Assembly (NCBI GenBank): GCA_035765895.1
Contig: DASTWL010000063.1
Location: 1 to 64,000 of the forward strand
Length of the DNA stretch: 64,000 nucleotides
Source: Verrucomicrobiia bacterium
GTDB taxonomy: Bacteria; Verrucomicrobiota; Verrucomicrobiia; Limisphaerales; DSYF01
Direction of reading: 5' to 3'
Below are positions 10,282 to 19,707 of the stretch, piece after piece (positions within the stretch are counted from its first letter, which is position 1; the number at the start of each line of letters is the position of its first letter). A model generated the notes under the pieces. The model saw only the letters and a program-made list of their open reading frames with translations. It was not told where the DNA came from and ran no database searches. A program made the translations under genes and the position numbers.

Positions 10282-11343
10282 TCAATGTTTCTCCGGCATG
10301 ATCCGGTCCGGATGGCGCGCCCGGCTGACGGCGGTGTCGTAGGTGATGAGGCACTTGCAGTAGAGGTCGTAGAGGCAGTTGTCCATGAGCACCATGCCGT
10401 CCTTGCGCCCCATTTGCAGCGTGTTTTCCAGCTGGTGCAGCTGGTTTTCGCGGATGAGATTTCGCACTGCGCCGTTCGCGGTCAGCATTTCGTAGGCGAG
10501 CACGCGGCGGGTGCGGTCCGCGGCGGGCAGCAAATCCTGCGAGATGATGCCCTGCAGGGCATTGGCCAGCTGCAAAATGATCTGTCGTTGGGCGCTGCCT
10601 TCAAACACGCCGATGATGCGCTCCAGGGCGTGCGAGACGTTCGGTGAATGCATCGTGGCGAGGACGAGGTGGCCGGTTTCCGCCGCGGTCAACGCCGTGG
10701 AAATCGCTTCGTAGTCGCGCATCTCGCCCACGACGATCACGTCCGGATCCTGCCGCAACACGTGGATCAGTGCGCGGTTGAACGAGCGCACGTCGGTGAG
10801 CACTTCCTGCTGCACGACGATGGCGCGCTTGTTCTGATGCACGAATTCGATGGGATCCTCGATGGTGACAATCTTGCAGCGCCGCTCGCTGTTGATGAGG
10901 TCCACCAAGTAGTTCAACGTCGTCGTCTTGCCCGCGCCGGTCGGGCCGGTGATGAGCACCAGGCCGTTGGGCTTGCGCGCGAGTTCATCCAGGCGTTCGG
11001 GCAGGCCGAGCTCTTCGCGGGTGGCGATGCGGTCGCCGCAGAAGCGGAAGCTCAGTTCGGGATGCCCGTTGCGGCGGTAGAAGGTCACGCGCACCCGGCC
11101 GGCGGCGCTGTGCAGCAGCGAAATGCAAAGCTCCCACTCATTCTCAAATTTTTTCCGCTGTTGCTCGTTCAGCAGGCCGTTCGTGATGTCCGTGATGTCG
11201 GTTTCGGTGAGCGCATCTTCGTCGGCGAGGATGATTTCCCCGTTCACGCGATACGCGGGCGGCACACCGACGACCAGGTGCAGGTCCGATGCATCAAAAT
11301 CGCTCGCGGCGGCCAGGAAACGATCCAGGTTTTCTGAGCTCAT
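10282..11343 (-). CDS. PilT/PilU-like type IV pilus retraction ATPase
   Basis: Secretion-type hexameric ATPase (353 aa from the ATG at 11341-11343) of the PilT/PilU group that powers pilus retraction. The N-terminal domain has ASDLHLVVGVPPAYRVNGEI. The core has Walker A GPTGAGKTTTLNYL (near residues 133-146), the Asp box region IVTIEDPIEFVH, Walker B DPDVIVVGEMRDYEAISTAL and the His box GHLVLATMHSPN. A longer open frame begins 28 codons earlier, but those residues are Cys/Arg-rich and not family-like, so the internal ATG is preferred. No pilin or other pil genes are nearby. Several PilT-like paralogues are usual in such genomes, so the exact role (PilT, PilU or a relative) is open. Confidence 0.9.
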   Translation of the reverse strand: MSSENLDRFLAAASDFDASDLHLVVGVPPAYRVNGEIILADEDALTETDITDITNGLLNEQQRKKFENEWELCISLLHSAAGRVRVTFYRRNGHPELSFRFCGDRIATREELGLPERLDELARKPNGLVLITGPTGAGKTTTLNYLVDLINSERRCKIVTIEDPIEFVHQNKRAIVVQQEVLTDVRSFNRALIHVLRQDPDVIVVGEMRDYEAISTALTAAETGHLVLATMHSPNVSHALERIIGVFEGSAQRQIILQLANALQGIISQDLLPAADRTRRVLAYEMLTANGAVRNLIRENQLHQLENTLQMGRKDGMVLMDNCLYDLYCKCLITYDTAVSRARHPDRIMPEKH

Positions 11344-11491
11344 GGATGTGCAGCAGGACAAGCATCGTGCCCGTCCCGTGGGTTTTTCAAGTTGAAACGG
11401 CGCCCGGGATTGATTCTGACGCACCACCGAACAGGCGGGACGCCTGTCCCACTACCCTGGCGGCGCCAGCCTGAATCGGCATGCCTGGTCT

Positions 11492-12271
11492 TCATCGTCT
11501 GAAGCACTGCCTGACCAAACCGCGCACGCGGAGCCAGAAGCCGGTCTGGGCGACGTGCAGCAACGCGGCGCGCACTTCATCCGAGCGCGGGTTCAATTCC
11601 CGGGCGCGGTTGAATGAAACCGTGGCGGCGCCGGCCAGGCCGAGCGCCTGCTGGCACCGGCCCAGTTCGAGCCAGAGCAAAAAATGCCCCGCATTCCACT
11701 CCACCGCCTGCTGGAGCAGTTTCAAGGCGAGCGCGAACTGCTCGTAAAAGGAGCGGACGCGGGCGGCGAGCCAGGTGGTGAACCAATCCTGCGGCGCGAG
11801 CAACCGCGCCTTGTCGAAGCAATAATCGGCGCGGCTTTCCCGCCGGGCGAGCAGCACATCGCCGCGCGCCAGCCAGACGTAGGGAGTGTCGCCGCGTTCC
11901 TCGAGCGCCGCGTCCGAAAACGCCATCGCGCCCTGCAAATCCCCGGCGCGGCCGAGCGCCACGGCCTTGGCGGCAAGCAGCTCGGGCTCGTGCGGAAATT
12001 GTTCGAGCGCCTTGTCCGCCCACAGCCGGGCTTCTTGAAATTCGCCCAGTTCAATGAGCATGCGGACCTGACCGGTCCATGCCGCGGCGCAGCGCGGATT
12101 GAATTCGAGCACCTTGGAAAAGTGGCGCAGCGCGGACTCGAACCGGCCATTCTCGAACGCCGTCCGGGCTTCGGCAAGGAAGTGCGCCTCATCGCGCCGG
12201 GCCGTTTGCAGCGGCTGATGTGAACGCTCCTCGGAACCGTCCCCGAGTTCAAGATTTCCGAAGCGGCTCAT
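11492..12271 (-). CDS. Tetratricopeptide-repeat protein
   Basis: Soluble 259-aa TPR protein without a signal peptide. Repeats are visible from about residue 27: AEARTAFENGRFESALRHF, then GQVRMLIELGEFQEARLWADKAL, AKAVALGRAGDLQGAMAF, a repeat around ALALKLLQQAVEW and LELGRCQQALGLAGAATVSF. The Ala/Gly/Leu pattern fits the TPR helix-turn-helix unit. It is likely a protein-protein interaction scaffold. It lies about 150 bases downstream of the pilT-like gene's start on the same strand and 18 bases downstream of a small membrane protein gene. No enzymatic domain is seen. Confidence 0.8.
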   Translation of the reverse strand: MSRFGNLELGDGSEERSHQPLQTARRDEAHFLAEARTAFENGRFESALRHFSKVLEFNPRCAAAWTGQVRMLIELGEFQEARLWADKALEQFPHEPELLAAKAVALGRAGDLQGAMAFSDAALEERGDTPYVWLARGDVLLARRESRADYCFDKARLLAPQDWFTTWLAARVRSFYEQFALALKLLQQAVEWNAGHFLLWLELGRCQQALGLAGAATVSFNRARELNPRSDEVRAALLHVAQTGFWLRVRGLVRQCFRR

Positions 12272-12289
12272 GACCCGTTGATAGCAAGC

Positions 12290-12625
12290 TCACGCCGGCG
12301 GAACCACCGAATTCTTTGGCGCGCCGGCCGGACGTTTCACCAGCTTCGCGCGCGCCTTGCGCAATTCGTCGGCCGACAGCGCGTGGCCGACGAGGCGTTC
12401 CCGTCGCCTGGCGCGGGCCAGCCACGCGGCGCGGATGATCTGGGCGGCCAGAAGCAGCGCCAGCCACGGCAGCACGGGAAAAACGTAATCCCGATAGGCA
12501 TCCGCCGGAAGCCGGGCCGCCAGGAACGTCGCGACGAGCAGGCACGCCAACGCGACGAGGAACACGGCAGCATTGCGTCCGCGTCCCCGCAGGTTCTCAA
12601 ACAAGCCGGCCCAGAACGGACTCAT
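12290..12625 (-). CDS. Small two-helix membrane protein
   Basis: Protein of 111 aa with two clear membrane segments (residues 19-38, AAVFLVALACLLVATFLAA, and 47-67, YVFPVLPWLALLLAAQIIRAAW), followed by a basic cytoplasmic tail (ARARRRERLVGHALSADELRKARAKL). It sits between the TPR gene and the Ycf46-like ATPase gene, all minus strand and closely spaced (18 and 15 bases), which suggests one transcript. I do not recognise the family. The function may be linked to the ATPase or the TPR protein. Confidence 0.65.
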   Translation of the reverse strand: MSPFWAGLFENLRGRGRNAAVFLVALACLLVATFLAARLPADAYRDYVFPVLPWLALLLAAQIIRAAWLARARRRERLVGHALSADELRKARAKLVKRPAGAPKNSVVPPA

Positions 12626-12640
12626 AACGAAGCAAAAAGT

Positions 12641-14161
12641 TTAGCTCCCCCGCGCCACGTTGGCGCTGCGCGCCCGGCCTTCGGCCCACGTGCGCAATTC
12701 ACCAATCTGTTCCGCCATCGTCTTCGCGAGCGGCACCGTCTGCGCGATAGACGCGAGCACCTGCGCCGTCGTCAAATCGGTGCGGGCATAAAATGCATCG
12801 TAGAGCGCGCTGTTGATGGCCTCCTCGATTTCCGCGCCGCTGAACTGGTCGCTCGCGTCCGCCAGCGCGGCCAGATCGAAGGCCGCCGCGTCACGACTGC
12901 GCCTGGCCAGATGGATGCGGAAAATCTCCCGTCGCTCCGCACGGCTGGGCAGATCCACGAAGAAAATTTCGTCGAGCCGGCCCTTGCGCAGCAGTTCGGG
13001 CGGCAGGTGTGCAATCTCATTGGCGGTGGCGACGACGAACACCGGCGCCGTTTTCTCGGAGAGCCAGGTCAGGAACGTGCCGAACACGCGCGCGGTCGTG
13101 CCACCGTCGGCAATGCCCGAGCCTTGCGAGCCGGCGAACGCCTTGTCGATTTCGTCCACCCACAGAATCGCGGGCGCCACGGACTCGGCCACGGCAATGG
13201 CGCGGCGCACGTTTTCCTCCGACGAGCCGACGAAACTGCCGAACATCCGGCCCATGTCGAAGCGCAGCAGCGGGAGCTGCCAGAGGTTCGAGACGGCCTT
13301 TGCGCACAGGCTCTTGCCACAGCCCTGCACGCCGAGCAGCAGCACGCCCTTCGGCGCGGGCAGGCCGAACGCACGGGCTTCGTCGGTGAAGGCGGCGGCA
13401 CGTTTGGTCAGCCACTCCTTCAACACCGCCATGCCGCCGACGTGGTTGAAGTTTTCGTCGGTGGCGTAGTATTCCAGCAGGCCGCTCTTGCGGATGATTT
13501 GCTGCTTCTCCGCAAAGACGTCGCCCACGGCGTCCGCGCTCAAGCGCTCGTCCTTCACGATGATTTTGGCGAAGACATTCTCCGCCTCGCCAATCGTCAG
13601 GCCGAGTGCGGCCTGCAGCAGGCGCTCGCGCCCGGCTTCATCGAGGTCGATGGTTACCTGTTTGAATTGCTTTACGTCGGTGATGATGTGATCGAGCAGC
13701 GCGGACAAATCCTCGCGCGCCGGCAGCGGGTGGTTCAGCACCGTGATTTCCTTTTCGAGTTCCGTGGGGATTTCCAGCACCGGCGAGATCAGGATGATGG
13801 TCTTGTGGCTGTTCTTCAGATGGAGCGCGATGTCCTTGAGCTTGCGCGTCACGGCAAAGTTGTTCTTCGTCAGAAACGGATGAAGATCCTTGAACACAAA
13901 CAACGCAGGCTCGACCTGTTCGATGACAAGGTCCAGCGCCGCGAGCGGTTCCTTCGTGGCGGGGCTGCGATTTTTTTGCGATTGAATGGACGTTCCGGCC
14001 GGCACAATGCCGGTGCTGCACGTCCACTCGAACACGCGCTTCTGCCGCTTCTTCGCAATCTCGGCGATGAGTTCCTGCACGCGCAGCTCCTCGCTCGAAA
14101 TGATGTAGAGTATCGGATACCGCGCCCGGATCAGTGTTTCGATTTCGGTGGGGAAGGACAT
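12641..14161 (-). CDS. Ycf46-type AAA+ ATPase
   Basis: Cytosolic AAA+ ATPase (506 aa) matching the Ycf46 family of cyanobacteria and plastids, which is widespread in bacteria. The N-terminal 250 residues begin [23 protein letters not shown] and hold a degenerate P-loop-like domain. The AAA core has Walker [16 protein letters not shown] (near 280), Walker [16 protein letters not shown], sensor-1 VVATANEI, arginine finger region [16 protein letters not shown], and the C-lid [16 protein letters not shown]. In cyanobacteria the family has been linked to inorganic carbon acclimation. Here the partner is unknown. The 747-aa open frame opposite it is antisense noise. Confidence 0.9.
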   Translation of the reverse strand: MSFPTEIETLIRARYPILYIISSEELRVQELIAEIAKKRQKRVFEWTCSTGIVPAGTSIQSQKNRSPATKEPLAALDLVIEQVEPALFVFKDLHPFLTKNNFAVTRKLKDIALHLKNSHKTIILISPVLEIPTELEKEITVLNHPLPAREDLSALLDHIITDVKQFKQVTIDLDEAGRERLLQAALGLTIGEAENVFAKIIVKDERLSADAVGDVFAEKQQIIRKSGLLEYYATDENFNHVGGMAVLKEWLTKRAAAFTDEARAFGLPAPKGVLLLGVQGCGKSLCAKAVSNLWQLPLLRFDMGRMFGSFVGSSEENVRRAIAVAESVAPAILWVDEIDKAFAGSQGSGIADGGTTARVFGTFLTWLSEKTAPVFVVATANEIAHLPPELLRKGRLDEIFFVDLPSRAERREIFRIHLARRSRDAAAFDLAALADASDQFSGAEIEEAINSALYDAFYARTDLTTAQVLASIAQTVPLAKTMAEQIGELRTWAEGRARSANVARGS

Positions 14162-14188
14162 GGACGGGAAGGCGTGCTTGGTTCGGGC

Positions 14189-14407
14189 TCAGCCAAGGAA
14201 ACGTTTCCACCACGGCCGGCCGGGCCTGGGCAGGTTTGCGATGGACTGGCTAAGCCGTTGTTCGACCGCGGGCGGCACGCTGACGCCGGCACGGTCTTCA
14301 CGCAGCGCCTCCTCCACGGTGGCGAATTCGCGGGCCGAGGTGTGCTGGGACGGCGTCCGGGAAACTTGTTCCTGTTCACGGGATGCGGTTTTGATCTGGC
14401 GTTTCAT
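14189..14407 (-). CDS. Small hypothetical protein downstream of the sigma factor
   Basis: Hydrophilic 72-aa protein: a polar N-terminal half (KTASREQEQVSRTPSQHTS), then EFATVEEALREDRAG, PPAVEQRLSQSIANL and a basic C-terminal tail PWWKRFLG. It begins 8 bases after the sigma-factor gene stop, so it is very probably translated from the same message. It is too short and soluble for a classical membrane anti-sigma factor, but the position invites that idea. No recognised domain. Confidence 0.6.
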   Translation of the reverse strand: MKRQIKTASREQEQVSRTPSQHTSAREFATVEEALREDRAGVSVPPAVEQRLSQSIANLPRPGRPWWKRFLG

Positions 14408-14415
14408 GATTCACC

Positions 14416-14976
14416 TCAGGCGGTTTTCTCAAACTGTGCGGCAAAAACCTTGCGGGCGCGGTGCAGTTTGCCCCGCACGGCGTCGGCGGTCTGTCCGGTC
14501 AAATCGGCGATTTCCTCGTAGCTCATTTCCTCGTCGGCCACCAGCAACAACAACAGCCGATACTCGGGTGTGAGTCCGTCCAACGTGGTTTGAATGCGTT
14601 CGCCCAGTTCCTTCACCTCCAGGATGCGCAGGGGGGAGTCCCCCGCGGCGGGGGCGGTGTCGAGCAACGCGGTGTCATCGGTCGTGGTGATGTGCCGCTG
14701 GTGCCAGCTGGATTGCAGGTTGTGACAGTGATTGATGGTGATGCGATAAAGCCAGGTGCGGAAGGCGGATTCGCCGCGGAAGTCATCCAGCTTGCGATAA
14801 ACCTTGAGGAACACGTCGTGCGTCACGTCCTCGGCGCGCTGTGGGTCGCCGAGATAGCGCAGCGCGAGGTAATACACCGCGCGGCTGTGCTCGTGGTAAA
14901 GGTCGGCGAACCCGGACGGCTCCAGCCCGGGCGGCGTGGCTTTTTCAACGCCAGAATCGTTCACGAGGGTTTCCAC
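14416..14976 (-). CDS. ECF sigma-70 family RNA polymerase sigma factor
   Basis: Extracytoplasmic-function sigma factor (186 aa). Region 2 is residues 22-90 (FADLYHEHSRAVYYLALRYL, AEDVTHDVFLKVYRKLDDF, AFRTWLYRITINHCHNL). Region 4 is about 125-180 (LTPEYRLLLLLVADEEMSYEEIADL, then the recognition helix area GQTADAVRGKLHRARK). Length and domain order are standard for group ECF. A small protein gene follows 8 bases downstream instead of a recognisable transmembrane anti-sigma gene. The regulon cannot be inferred from the window. Confidence 0.9.
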   Translation of the reverse strand: METLVNDSGVEKATPPGLEPSGFADLYHEHSRAVYYLALRYLGDPQRAEDVTHDVFLKVYRKLDDFRGESAFRTWLYRITINHCHNLQSSWHQRHITTTDDTALLDTAPAAGDSPLRILEVKELGERIQTTLDGLTPEYRLLLLLVADEEMSYEEIADLTGQTADAVRGKLHRARKVFAAQFEKTA

Positions 14977-15155
14977 GGCGGATTAGACAGCAGCCGCGCG
15001 GAATCGTCACGCACGAAGGACGGCGCCGGCATCCTCGAATGACAAAACTGTAATGTCCCGGCCGGGTCCGCATTCATCCGCACATGGTCTGTTGAAGTGG
15101 AAAGGACGATCCGGTGATCGCCGAACAACGAAGACAGCCAACAAAAGGATATGAC

Positions 15156-15439
15156 ATGAAACTCAACACACTTGCAGTGATGGTGGCCGCGGGTCTGTTC
15201 GCGGCCGGAACGGTGTTTGCCGGGAACGGCCCCGGCCCGCGCGGCCAGGGCCACGGCGGCCCGCCGCAATCCGCCGAGGAGCGCGCCGCCCGGCAGGGCG
15301 CGTGCCTGGAAAAGGAACGGCGGCGTGTGCCCACAGGGCGGTCCGCGTGCGAATTGCCCCGGCTTGGGCAGAGGACCAGGCCAGGATCAGGGCCATCAAT
15401 GGCGGCGCCGGGGGAGTGGGTTGCCCCTTCAGCCCCTGA
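15156..15439 (+). pseudogene. Small Gly-rich secreted protein, apparently double-frameshifted
   Basis: An ATG at 15156 opens a signal peptide (MKLNTLAVMVAAGLFAAGTVFA) followed by a Gly/Pro-rich segment and AEERAARQGACLEK. In the annotated frame the reading then becomes Arg-rich and runs antisense through the response-regulator gene. One base later in register (around 15316) the sequence continues NGGVCPQGGPRANCPGLGRG. One further base shift near 15397 gives NGGAGGVGCPFSP and a TGA at 15437-15439. That composite of about 90 residues has the even Gly/Cys/Pro texture expected of a small exported protein. Either the gene is decayed or the assembly has two single-base errors. If neither is true, the protein runs to 15902. 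Confidence 0.55.
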
Positions 15440-15482
15440 GACAACAACATTCCTCGCCGGCCGAGGCAATGTCGGCCACGCT

Positions 15483-15866
15483 TCACGCCGCCAGGTGTTT
15501 CCGGATGGAAGCCACCACCTCGGGCATGTCCACCGGCTTGGCCAGGAACTCCAAGCCGCCGATCTGGCCGCCGTGCGAGTTCACTTCCTGCTTGGTGGCC
15601 GCCGCGGTCAGGAAGATGATCGGCACCTTCTCGAACCGGGGGCTGGCTTGGAAATGCGCGGCCAGCTGCCCGCCGTCCACGCCCGGCATGAGCACGTCCA
15701 GCAGGATGAGGTCCGGCTGAAACGTGAGCGCGGCCGTCAGGGCATGCGGGGCGGCGTTTTCGACCTGCACCACGAACTCACCGGTCTGTTCCAGGTTCAA
15801 TTTCAGCATCCGGGTGATGCCGGGTTCATCATCCACCACGAGAATACGCTTCTTGCGCGGGTTCAT
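15483..15866 (-). CDS. Single-domain response regulator (CheY-like)
   Basis: Stand-alone receiver domain (127 aa). Acidic pocket is DDEPG (residues 12-16), the phospho-acceptor Asp lies in LILLDVLMPGVDG (about 57), the Thr in IIFLTAAATKQE (about 85) and the Lys in FLAKPVDMPEV (about 110). There is no output domain, so it acts by protein contact, probably with the kinase whose gene ends 13 bases upstream. A strong ribosome-binding site AGGAGG precedes the ATG by 6 bases. Co-transcription with the kinase is likely. Confidence 0.92.
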   Translation of the reverse strand: MNPRKKRILVVDDEPGITRMLKLNLEQTGEFVVQVENAAPHALTAALTFQPDLILLDVLMPGVDGGQLAAHFQASPRFEKVPIIFLTAAATKQEVNSHGGQIGGLEFLAKPVDMPEVVASIRKHLAA

Positions 15867-15879
15867 AGTATTCCTCCTT

Positions 15880-18426
15880 TCAGGCTTTCAGCACCACGGT
15901 GACGAGCGCGCCCCCTTCGGGCGCATTGGTAATTTCAATTTCTCCGCCGTGCAGGGCGACGATCTTTCGCGCCACGGAAAGTCCCAGGCCGGTGCCGGTG
16001 CCGACCGGCTTGGTGGTGAAAAACGGATCAAAGACCTTCGGCAGCACGGCCTCGCTGAGGCCGGCTCCGGTATCCTGCACCTGCGCGATGATGACCATGT
16101 CGCCCGGATGGAACCGTCGGAAAATCGGTTCGCGGGCGGACAACGAGTCGAGCTTGTGCGTCCGGGTTCGGACCGTGAGGGTGCCGCCCCGGTCCATGGC
16201 TTGAATGCCGTTGATGAAGATGTTGATGAAGACCTGCTGGAGCTTCTGCGAATCCGCGGGCAGGCGCGGGAGCAGCGGGTCGAGTTCCTCCTTCAGGGTG
16301 ACGTGTGAAGCGATCAACTCGTTGCGGACCAACATCAGCGAGCGTCGGATCACTTCATTCACGTCCTCCTCCGCCCAGTGGAATTCCAGGCTGGCGGACA
16401 GGCTCAACATCTCGCGGATGATGGTGTTGGCCCGTTTGACGGCGTCGCGCATGTCGTTCAACGCCGCGGCGAGGTTTTCATCCGGCTGGCCAAGGCGCGT
16501 CCCGAGGTAATCCAGCCCCATCAGAATCGTCTGCAGCGGATTTTTGACCTCATGCGCGACGCCGGCGGCCAGCGTCCCGAGCGATTCCAGCTTCGCCGCC
16601 TGGATCAACTGGAGCTGCGCCTCCTTAAGTTCCTTGTGGGAAACCTTCAACTGCCGCACCATCGTCTTCAGCAGCAACCCGCGCCGCGTGAGCCGTTCAT
16701 AAGCGCGCTCCAACTGCTGGGCCGCCAGCCGCCGCTCCGTGATGTCCTGCACCATGCCGACAGAACGCACGATCTGGCCGTTGGCATCGCGCACGTGCTC
16801 GCATTTCTCGTGGACGATGCGGACTTCGCCCGTGGACTTGCGAATGACCCGGTGTTCGATCTCGTAAGTGTCACGGCCGTCGCGGACGGAGTCCGAATAG
16901 GCGGTGGCCACGGCAGCCCGGTCCTCGGGATGCACCCGCTCGAGAAACTCGTCGTAAGCGACGCCCGATTCCTGCCGCTCCATGCCGAAGATGCGATAAA
17001 CCTCGTCCGACCAGGTCAATCCGTGGGTGGCGAGGTCCAGTTCCCAACCGCCCACGTGGGCGATGGATTCCGAGCGCCGCAGCCGTTCATCACTCTTCCG
17101 CAAGCGTTCCGCCGCCGTTTTGCGTTCCGTGATGTTGCGGGCGATGCCCACGAGGCCGATGATTTTTCCGTCCGCATTTTTGAGCGGCACCTTGGTCGTC
17201 AAAAACCAGTGCTGCTGCCCCGTCCGGTTCACCACGGGCTCCTCGCGATTGGACAACGGCTTGCCGCTGCGAAGAACCGCCTCCTCGTCGGCGCGATACT
17301 GCGCGGCCAGTTCCTGCGGAAAGAAATCGTGATCCGTCCGGCCCAGCGCCTCCCGGGTGTCGTTGGCACCCAACAGGCGCGCATGTGCCACATTGTTCAG
17401 CAGAAACCGGCTCTCCGTGTCTTTCACAAACACGCAGTCCGGCAGATTGTCGATCAGCGTGCGGAGGAGATTGCGTTCATGTTCGAGCGCCTCCTCAGAC
17501 CGTCGGTGCTCCACAAACTGACCGATGTGCGCCCCTGCGGCGCCGAGCACCTCCAGCATGCGCTCGTCAGGCTGCTGTGGCTCGCGGCTGTAAAGCTCGA
17601 TGACGCCGACCGTCTGATGGTTGAAATGAACCGGAAAGGCGCAGCCGCAGCGCAGCCCGGCCTTGGCTGGTGGTAAATCGCAGGCGAGGTCGGGATCGCA
17701 CGAAACATCAGGAACCCAGACTGGCCCGCCCCGCAGCCAAACGCGGTTGGGAAGACCAGCACCCGAGCGGACCGCGTGCCTGCGGCCGCCCGGTCCAAAG
17801 TCAGCCGCTGGCAGCGGCGCCCGCCAGAACTCGTTTTCGCACCGGAGCGCGCCGGCCTCGCCGGTCCAGCAGGTCGCATGATGCCAGAGCAGGATTTTGC
17901 ACAGATGTTCGAGCACCAGCGGCATGGCTCCGGCCAGTGTATTCCATTCTGCGAGGTCGCGGGTTACGGCATATTCAGCCGCCAGCAGCAATTCAGCCCG
18001 TTTGCGGCTGGTGATGTCTGCGATCAAACCATCGTAAGCCACCAGCTGCCCCTGAGGGTCATGATGGGGAATGGTGGTGTTTTGAACCCAACGCACGCCC
18101 CCCTGCTTGTGCATCAGCCGATGCTCCAGGGGGGGCGGCACATCGCCGGCCAGGATGCGGCTCGCCTGGGCCACCACTGCGTCACGGTCCTCCTCGTGAA
18201 TCACCCGATACCAAAGATACGGATCGGCCGCGAACTCAGCGGAGGTGTAACCCGTGACCGCCGCGCAGCCCGGCCCGTGTGACGTTGCCCCGGAGCGGCC
18301 ATTTTCCACCTTGACCGTGTAGATGTAGTCCGTGGTGGCCGCGAGCAAGCGACGATAACGTTGCTCACTTTCCCCCAGCGCCTGCTCGACCTGCTGGCGT
18401 TCCGCCATCAGGATTTCTGTCTTCAT
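15880..18426 (-). CDS. Multi-PAS/GAF sensor histidine kinase
   Basis: Large soluble hybrid-input kinase (848 aa) with no membrane segment. Domains in order: PAS (about 20-140, YRRLLAATTDYIYTVKV), GAF (about 150-310, ending ELYSREPQQPDERMLEVLGAAG), PAS (about 320-440, LPDCVFVKDTESRFLLNN), PAS (about 450-570, HVGGWELDLATHGLTWSDE), a coiled-coil linker, HisKA (LAAGVAHEVKNPLQTI, His near 622) and HATPase (DTGAGLSEAVLPKVFDPFF, GTGLGLSVARKI). A strong GGAGG site precedes the ATG. It is paired with the response regulator downstream. The signal is unknown, but PAS/GAF inputs usually sense redox, light or small ligands. Confidence 0.92.
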   Translation of the reverse strand: MKTEILMAERQQVEQALGESEQRYRRLLAATTDYIYTVKVENGRSGATSHGPGCAAVTGYTSAEFAADPYLWYRVIHEEDRDAVVAQASRILAGDVPPPLEHRLMHKQGGVRWVQNTTIPHHDPQGQLVAYDGLIADITSRKRAELLLAAEYAVTRDLAEWNTLAGAMPLVLEHLCKILLWHHATCWTGEAGALRCENEFWRAPLPAADFGPGGRRHAVRSGAGLPNRVWLRGGPVWVPDVSCDPDLACDLPPAKAGLRCGCAFPVHFNHQTVGVIELYSREPQQPDERMLEVLGAAGAHIGQFVEHRRSEEALEHERNLLRTLIDNLPDCVFVKDTESRFLLNNVAHARLLGANDTREALGRTDHDFFPQELAAQYRADEEAVLRSGKPLSNREEPVVNRTGQQHWFLTTKVPLKNADGKIIGLVGIARNITERKTAAERLRKSDERLRRSESIAHVGGWELDLATHGLTWSDEVYRIFGMERQESGVAYDEFLERVHPEDRAAVATAYSDSVRDGRDTYEIEHRVIRKSTGEVRIVHEKCEHVRDANGQIVRSVGMVQDITERRLAAQQLERAYERLTRRGLLLKTMVRQLKVSHKELKEAQLQLIQAAKLESLGTLAAGVAHEVKNPLQTILMGLDYLGTRLGQPDENLAAALNDMRDAVKRANTIIREMLSLSASLEFHWAEEDVNEVIRRSLMLVRNELIASHVTLKEELDPLLPRLPADSQKLQQVFINIFINGIQAMDRGGTLTVRTRTHKLDSLSAREPIFRRFHPGDMVIIAQVQDTGAGLSEAVLPKVFDPFFTTKPVGTGTGLGLSVARKIVALHGGEIEITNAPEGGALVTVVLKA

Positions 18427-18449
18427 GCCCGCCTCCTTCCAGCATTGAT

Positions 18450-18461
18450 TATGTTAACATA
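18450..18461. promoter_or_regulatory. Palindrome TATGTTAACATA upstream of the histidine kinase gene
   Basis: A perfect 12-bp palindrome lies 23 bases upstream of the kinase start codon, in a short AT-rich patch inside GC-rich surroundings. Position and symmetry fit an operator. No transcription factor can be assigned from sequence. Confidence 0.35.
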
Positions 18462-18513
18462 CAATCAGCCGACGTGCTTGGGGTGGCGGGGCCCCCACCC
18501 TCAATTTGCCCGC

Positions 18514-19620
18514 TCAGGCATTCTTGATGAACAGCTTCCCGGGCAACTGGCGGATGAGGCGTTTCATTTCGAGGCTGAACAACGCCACGTTCGTGGCGGA
18601 AGCCGGCAGACCGCATTTGCGAATGACCTCGTCAATGCTCATTTCCTCCCGGCCGAGCACGGCATAAACCTTCTGCTCGTGCTCGGAGAGTTCCAGCGCG
18701 GGCAGGGTGCCGGTTTCGGCCGGCGAGGGCGGGCGATTGCTCGCGGGGAACAGGTATTCAAATTCGCTCAGGATGTCCTCGACACCTTCGCAAAGCTTCG
18801 CGCCCTTCTTGATGAGATCGTGGCAACCCTTGCTGCGCGGCGAGTCAATGCGTCCCGGCACGGCGAACACCTGCCGGCCGTATTCGGTGGCGAAGTTCGC
18901 CGTGATCAGCGCGCCACTGGTCAGGTTTGCCTCGACCACCACCGTGCCGAGCGTCATGCCGGCGACGATGCGGTTGCGGATGGCAAACGATTGCCGGTCG
19001 CCGTTGCGGTTGAAGGGAAATTGCGAAATCACCGCGCCGTTGGCGGCGATGCGTTCAAACAACTCCGCGTTCTCCGGAGGAAAAACCACGTTGATGGCCG
19101 TGCCCAGGATCGCAATGGTCCGGCCCTTCGCGCTCAGCGCGCCCTGGTGCGCGGCGGTGTCGATGCCGCGCGCGCCGCCGCTCACGACCGTGACGCCCGT
19201 GTAGGCGAGCTGGTAGCCAAGCTTGCGCGCCGTCTCGATGCCGTAATGCGTCGTCTGCCGGGAGCCGACCATGGCCACGGAATTCTTGTCGCGCTCGGCG
19301 AGCTGGCCCTTCACGTAAAGCACCACGGGCGGATCGTAAATCTCGCGCAGCAACGGCGGATATTCGGCGTCTGCCTGGGTGACAACATGGCAGCCAAAAT
19401 CAGCGATGCGCTTGAGTTCGCCCGCGAGATCAACCGACCGTTCCCAATCGGCGATGGCGGTGGCGGTTTCGTCGCCGATGCCGCGCACCGAGAGCAGTTG
19501 TGATTTGGAGGCCCGGAGCACCGTGGCGGCGTCGCCGAAGAACTCCAGCAGCTGGCGGACGCGCACGGGGCCGACGCCTTCGACCAGATTCAACGCCACC
19601 AGTGCTTCGCGGGAGTCCAT
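18514..19620 (-). CDS. dprA: DNA processing protein DprA (Smf)
   Basis: Cytosolic single-strand DNA-binding protein (368 aa) that loads RecA on incoming DNA during natural transformation. The N terminus carries helix-hairpin-helix/SAM-like repeats (LVEGVGPVRVRQLLEFFGDA, LLSVRGIGDETATAIADWE). The Rossmann-type core has VAMVGSRQTTHYG and the diagnostic VVSGGARGIDTAAHQGAL, GTAINVVFPPEN and VVEANLTSGALITANFA. A C-terminal winged-helix module is visible (LSEHEQKVYAVLGREEMSIDEV). All family features are intact. No other competence genes are in the window, apart from the PilT-like ATPase. Confidence 0.96.
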   Translation of the reverse strand: MDSREALVALNLVEGVGPVRVRQLLEFFGDAATVLRASKSQLLSVRGIGDETATAIADWERSVDLAGELKRIADFGCHVVTQADAEYPPLLREIYDPPVVLYVKGQLAERDKNSVAMVGSRQTTHYGIETARKLGYQLAYTGVTVVSGGARGIDTAAHQGALSAKGRTIAILGTAINVVFPPENAELFERIAANGAVISQFPFNRNGDRQSFAIRNRIVAGMTLGTVVVEANLTSGALITANFATEYGRQVFAVPGRIDSPRSKGCHDLIKKGAKLCEGVEDILSEFEYLFPASNRPPSPAETGTLPALELSEHEQKVYAVLGREEMSIDEVIRKCGLPASATNVALFSLEMKRLIRQLPGKLFIKNA

Positions 19621-19707
19621 GCGGCGAGGTTAAGAACGCAGCGGGCGCGGGCAAGTCCGGTGTTTGCCCGGCCGCCTCAACCGCCGCGCGGGTGAACGGC
19701 ACTCCTG

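Noticed and set aside
12278-14521. Plus-strand open frame of 747 codons
   Set aside because: Antisense to the Ycf46-type ATPase gene and its neighbours. No motifs.
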